The translations under genes were made by a program, and so were the position numbers. A stretch of DNA of 16,782 nt from Neisseriaceae bacterium (GTDB taxonomy: Bacteria; Pseudomonadota; Gammaproteobacteria; Burkholderiales; Neisseriaceae). Each line of letters opens with the position of its first letter. The first letter of the stretch is position 1. The notes under the pieces were generated by a model. The model had not been told where the DNA came from. It did no database searches and saw nothing but the letters and a program-made list of their open reading frames with translations. Location: NCBI GenBank assembly GCA_017446355.1, contig JAFSQZ010000068.1, forward strand, positions 1 through 16,782, read 5' to 3'. Below, in pieces: positions 14,577 through 16,782 of the stretch.

Positions 14577-14634
14577 AGTATTTTTGGCTTTGTTCATCGG
14601 TTCGCAAAAACGACAATTTGTTAAAAGGAAAAAT

Positions 14635-15402
14635 ATGTATTTTTTACTTTCACCAGCAAAAAATCTCAATGAAAAACAAGACATTATTTTCAACACACAC
14701 ACACTGCCTGAATTGCTGTCCGAAGCAGAAATTTTGATACAAGACCTACAAAAACTCGCGCCACATCAATTGGCTGCCTTAATGCACGTTTCCGATAAAA
14801 TCGCCTTATTGAATACCGAACGTCATACAAATTGGCACACACCGTTTACACCCAACAATGCCAAAGCAGCAATTTACTTATTTAACGGTGATGTTTACGA
14901 AGCGATTGATGCGTATCAACGCAGCGAAAGCGAAATTCAGTATATGCAAAAAAACGTTCGCATTTTGTCTGGCTTATACGGATTGTTGCGACCTTTGGAT
15001 TTGATACAAGCTTATCGTTTGGAAATGGGGACAGCACTGGCTAATCAACGTGGCAAAAATTTATATGAATTTTGGGGCGAACGCGTTACCCAAGCTTTGA
15101 ATCAGCAATTACTTGATAATGGTGAAAACATCGTGATTAACTTGGCATCGCAAGAATATTTTAAAGTCATTCAAGCCCAAAAATTAAACGCACGCATTAT
15201 TACGCCCATTTTCCAAGACGAAAAAAATGGACAATATAAAGTCATCAGTTTTTATGCGAAACGCGCGCGCGGTTTAATGGTGAAATACGCAGCAATGCAC
15301 GCCATTGAAGACCCTGAAATGTTGAAAAACTTTGATGAAGAAGGCTATCAATTTCAGGCAGCCTTATCATCAGAAAACCCATGGATTTTTCAAAGACGGT
15401 AA
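14635..15402 (+). CDS. yaaA: Peroxide stress protein YaaA (DUF328/UPF0246)
   Basis: A 255-residue cytoplasmic protein of the YaaA family, which in E. coli lowers free iron and oxidative DNA damage during peroxide stress. It starts at ATG 14635 (MYFLLSPAKNLNE), with AAAGGA just upstream; a longer frame from 14584 has no such site and lies in the murB spacer. Family landmarks include the N-terminal LLSPAKNL, the middle ILSGLYGLLRPLDLIQAYRLEMG, NLASQEYFKV and the C-terminal YAKRARGLMVKYA. An exact uptake sequence lies near the 3' end (15353-15364). A hairpin terminator candidate follows 12 bases after the stop. Confidence 0.95.
   Translation: MYFLLSPAKNLNEKQDIIFNTHTLPELLSEAEILIQDLQKLAPHQLAALMHVSDKIALLNTERHTNWHTPFTPNNAKAAIYLFNGDVYEAIDAYQRSESEIQYMQKNVRILSGLYGLLRPLDLIQAYRLEMGTALANQRGKNLYEFWGERVTQALNQQLLDNGENIVINLASQEYFKVIQAQKLNARIITPIFQDEKNGQYKVISFYAKRARGLMVKYAAMHAIEDPEMLKNFDEEGYQFQAALSSENPWIFQRR
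15353..15364 (-). repeat. DNA uptake sequence (exact, in coding sequence)
   Basis: Within yaaA, encoding FQAAL. It is followed by TAT rather than GAA, so only the Simonsiella dialect is present. Confidence 0.9.
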
Positions 15403-15583
15403 AACAAGGTTTATTTCACCAAAGGTGAAATCTTTTATGAACGAAGTGAGTAAAAGCAGATGACGAAGTCATCAAACCGCAGTTTCTGCGAGCGAAGCTA
15501 AAACAAGGTTTATTCACCAACGGTGAAATCTTTTGCAAACGAAACGAAGCTAAAACGAAGTTTCAGCGTAGCCAAAAAAACTA
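15403..15583. repeat. Array of short triloop hairpins after yaaA
   Basis: No gene. It holds perfect small hairpins: TTTCACC-AAA-GGTGAAA (15414-15430), GATGAC-GAA-GTCATC (15459-15473), GCAG-TTT-CTGC (15479-15489), AGC-GAA-GCT (15491-15499), TTCACC-AAC-GGTGAA (15513-15527) and AAAC-GAA-GTTT (15553-15563). A roughly 35-base segment beginning AAAACAAGGTTTATT occurs twice (from 15401 and about 15500), so part of the array is a direct duplication. Confidence 0.8.
15414..15436 (+). terminator. Candidate rho-independent terminator of yaaA
   Basis: The stem TTTCACC/GGTGAAA with an AAA loop is followed by TCTTTT (15431-15436), 12 bases after the yaaA stop. A duplicate with TTCACC-AAC-GGTGAA and a T-rich tail follows at 15513-15532. 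Confidence 0.55.
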
Positions 15584-15726
15584 CTGTCATTACGAGCATT
15601 AAACAAAGTTTAATGCGTGGTAATCTCCTGACTACGGAGAACAGACTTTGATTGATAAATGACAATGACACAGATTAAATCTAGAGATTGCCACGACTTG
15701 ACTAGCGTCAAGTTTCGCAATGACAG
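15584..15726. repeat. Composite palindromic element, copy 1 (143 bp)
   Basis: It begins CTGTCATTACGA and ends TCGCAATGACAG. The left half is GTCATTACGA, hairpin GCATTAAAC-AAA-GTTTAATGC (15596-15616), then CGTGGTAATCTCC. The right half is GAGATTGCCACG, hairpin ACTTGAC-TAGC-GTCAAGT, then TCGCAATGAC. The halves are inverted copies of one another outside their hairpins. It is non-coding and MITE- or REP-like. Confidence 0.8.
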
Positions 15727-15762
15727 AAATTTTGAAATGTTTCAAGCAGCCTGAAACACCAA

Positions 15763-15903
15763 CTGTCATTACGAGCATTAACGAAGTTAATGCGTGGTAA
15801 TCCCCTGATTACAGAAAACAGACTTTGATTGATAAATGACAATAACACAGATTAAATCAGAAGATTGCCACAACTTGACCAGCATCAAGTTTCGCAATGA
15901 CAG
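15763..15903. repeat. Composite palindromic element, copy 2 (141 bp)
   Basis: A direct repeat of copy 1, 179 bases downstream, with the same ends and spacer. The left hairpin is GCATTAAC-GAA-GTTAATGC (15775-15793), one base pair shorter in both arms. Both copies share the tail AGAAATTTTGAAATGTTT plus a decayed uptake sequence. Copy 2 ends 29 bases before the SEC-C gene. Confidence 0.8.
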
Positions 15904-15932
15904 AAATTTTGAAATGTTTTAGGTAGCCTAAT

Positions 15933-16403
15933 ATGACACAACATCTTTGCCCTTGTGGTTCAAACTTATCTTATCAATCGTGTTGCCAAGTTTTTCACAC
16001 TGGACAACAACACGCGCCAAATGCTTTAACGCTTATGCGTTCACGTTACAGCGCGTTTGCTTTGCAACACATTGATTATTTAAAACAAACCACTGTGCCA
16101 GCACAACAAGATTTATTGGATTTAGCCGCCATAAAATCTTGGAGTGAACGCGCAACGTGGCTAGGCTTGAAGATTTTGACGTTTAAAGAAAAAATAGGAC
16201 AAATGCACGCCCAAGTAGAATTTATTGCGCATTTTAGCGAAAACGGCATCACGCAACAGCATCAAGAGTTGTCCACATTTGTGTGCATAGAAAATAAGTG
16301 GTTTTTTATTGACCCAACCGTGCCTTTACCCAGTATGAAAACGCCGTGTTTTTGTGGTTCATCAAAGAAATTCAAACATTGTTGTGGGGCGTTTTTTCGG
16401 TAA
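15933..16403 (+). CDS. ychJ: YchJ-family (UPF0225) SEC-C motif protein
   Basis: A 156-residue protein with a zinc-binding SEC-C motif at each end: CPCGSNLSYQSCC near residues 6-18 and CFCGSSKKFKHCCG near 138-151. Between them is the YchJ domain (TLMRSRYSAFALQHIDYLKQT at its start, WFFIDP near the end). The length matches E. coli YchJ (about 152). SEC-C motifs bind zinc and often proteins such as SecB; the function of YchJ is unknown. The ATG follows a decayed uptake sequence whose AGG (15921-15923) is the only Shine-Dalgarno-like element, nine bases upstream. Confidence 0.92.
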   Translation: MTQHLCPCGSNLSYQSCCQVFHTGQQHAPNALTLMRSRYSAFALQHIDYLKQTTVPAQQDLLDLAAIKSWSERATWLGLKILTFKEKIGQMHAQVEFIAHFSENGITQQHQELSTFVCIENKWFFIDPTVPLPSMKTPCFCGSSKKFKHCCGAFFR

Positions 16404-16480
16404 ACATTTTGTTAAAAATACCAACACCCTACTAACTTTGTTAAAAATCATCGCATTTTGAAAACCACTTTGACGATAAC
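16404..16480. other. Non-coding spacer after ychJ
   Basis: It is AT-rich with no hairpin terminator that I can see. TTTGTTAAAAAT occurs twice (16408-16419 and 16437-16448). The rest of the 379-base gene-free end (16481-16782) is occupied by palindromic modules and decayed uptake sequences. Confidence 0.6.
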
Positions 16481-16604
16481 CGTCATTGCGAAGTTTGCAA
16501 CAGCAAACTTTGCAATCTTCTTAATACAACAACAACCGTTTCATTTAAGCTGCCTGAAACATTTAGGAGATTGCCACGCTTTACGTTGTAAAGCTCGCAA
16601 TGAC
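16481..16604. repeat. Composite palindromic element, copy 3
   Basis: The left half is GTCATTGCGA, hairpin AAGTTTGC-AACA-GCAAACTT (16491-16510), then GCAATCTTC. The right half is GGAGATTGCCACG, hairpin GCTTTAC-GTT-GTAAAGC (16578-16594), then TCGCAATGAC. The spacer is unrelated to copies 1 and 2 and holds an 11/12 uptake sequence near 16549. Confidence 0.8.
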
Positions 16605-16644
16605 ATGTTTTTATTTCAGGCTGCAAAAGGTTCAGTTTAAATGG

Positions 16645-16683
16645 GGAGATTGCCATGCCTTGCGTTGCAAGGCTCGCAATGAC
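16645..16683. repeat. Palindromic half-module, copy 4
   Basis: GGAGATTGCCAT, hairpin GCCTTGC-GTT-GCAAGGC (16657-16673), then TCGCAATGAC. Only the right-half type is present. Its hairpin arms differ from copy 3 at two base pairs, both compensated. Confidence 0.8.
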
Positions 16684-16770
16684 GTGTTTTGAAATATTTC
16701 AGGCTGCCTAAAAGACGTTAAAGATAAAAGTTTTCACTGACACGCAAAATACAAAATTATTTTTCATCTT

Positions 16771-16782
16771 GTCATTGCGAAA
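16771..16782. repeat. Start of a further palindromic module, cut by the window end
   Basis: GTCATTGCGAAA matches the left end of copy 3 and runs off the window. Confidence 0.6.

Noticed and set aside
14584..14634. 17-codon N-terminal extension of yaaA
   Set aside because: The family begins MYFLLSPAKNL, and AAAGGA stands directly before ATG 14635.
15584..15903. CRISPR-like array from the long direct repeats
   Set aside because: There are only two copies of about 170 bp, each an internal palindrome with no regular short repeat and unique spacers, and no cas genes.

Overview
The window looks like chromosome of a low-GC member of the Neisseriaceae. The main evidence is a 12-bp word, AGGCTGCCTGAA, that occurs exactly 16 times in 16.8 kb on both strands. 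This is the DNA uptake sequence (DUS) dialect described for Simonsiella-type oral Neisseriaceae. NorM, MurB, FolA, NtrX and a porin-like peptide also read as neisserial from remembered family sequences. I favour Simonsiella or a close relative (Alysiella, Kingella) but cannot fix the species by eye.

Layout. The left end (1-2212, + strand) holds the last codons of a probable ntrY sensor kinase, a 9-bp x5 tandem repeat, a response regulator of the NtrX type whose AAA+ motor is degenerate, a MITE-like inverted repeat, a small unknown gene and a VanZ-like membrane protein coupled to it. A convergent DUF3482-type GTPase (2249-3598, -) follows, then a tiny + strand lipoprotein gene (3800-3934) whose mature part resembles the first strand of neisserial porins. 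From 4033 to 11857 everything is on the - strand. In transcription order this is glmM, a type II restriction-modification pair (methyltransferase then probable endonuclease), a DedA membrane protein, rluB, folA, an M14 carboxypeptidase and greB. From 12136 to 16403 the + strand carries norM (a MATE pump interrupted by an in-frame TAA), murB, yaaA and a YchJ-family SEC-C protein.

Most genes are housekeeping: cell-wall precursors (glmM, murB), folate (folA), ribosome modification (rluB), transcript cleavage (greB) and peroxide stress (yaaA). The accessory part is the AT-rich restriction-modification cassette at 8306-10457. It sits between glmM and dedA with a DUS just outside each end, which fits acquisition by natural transformation.

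Non-coding DNA is unusually structured. DUS copies sit in most gene junctions, and 12 of the 16 exact copies lie in a 15-bp near-palindrome that also reads as the Kingella dialect on the other strand. The two largest gene-free stretches (15403-15932 and 16404-16782) are filled with short hairpins and with modules of the form GTCATTRCGA-hairpin-CGTGGYAATCTCC. Their arms differ between copies in a compensatory way. No rRNA, tRNA, CRISPR array or transposase gene was seen.
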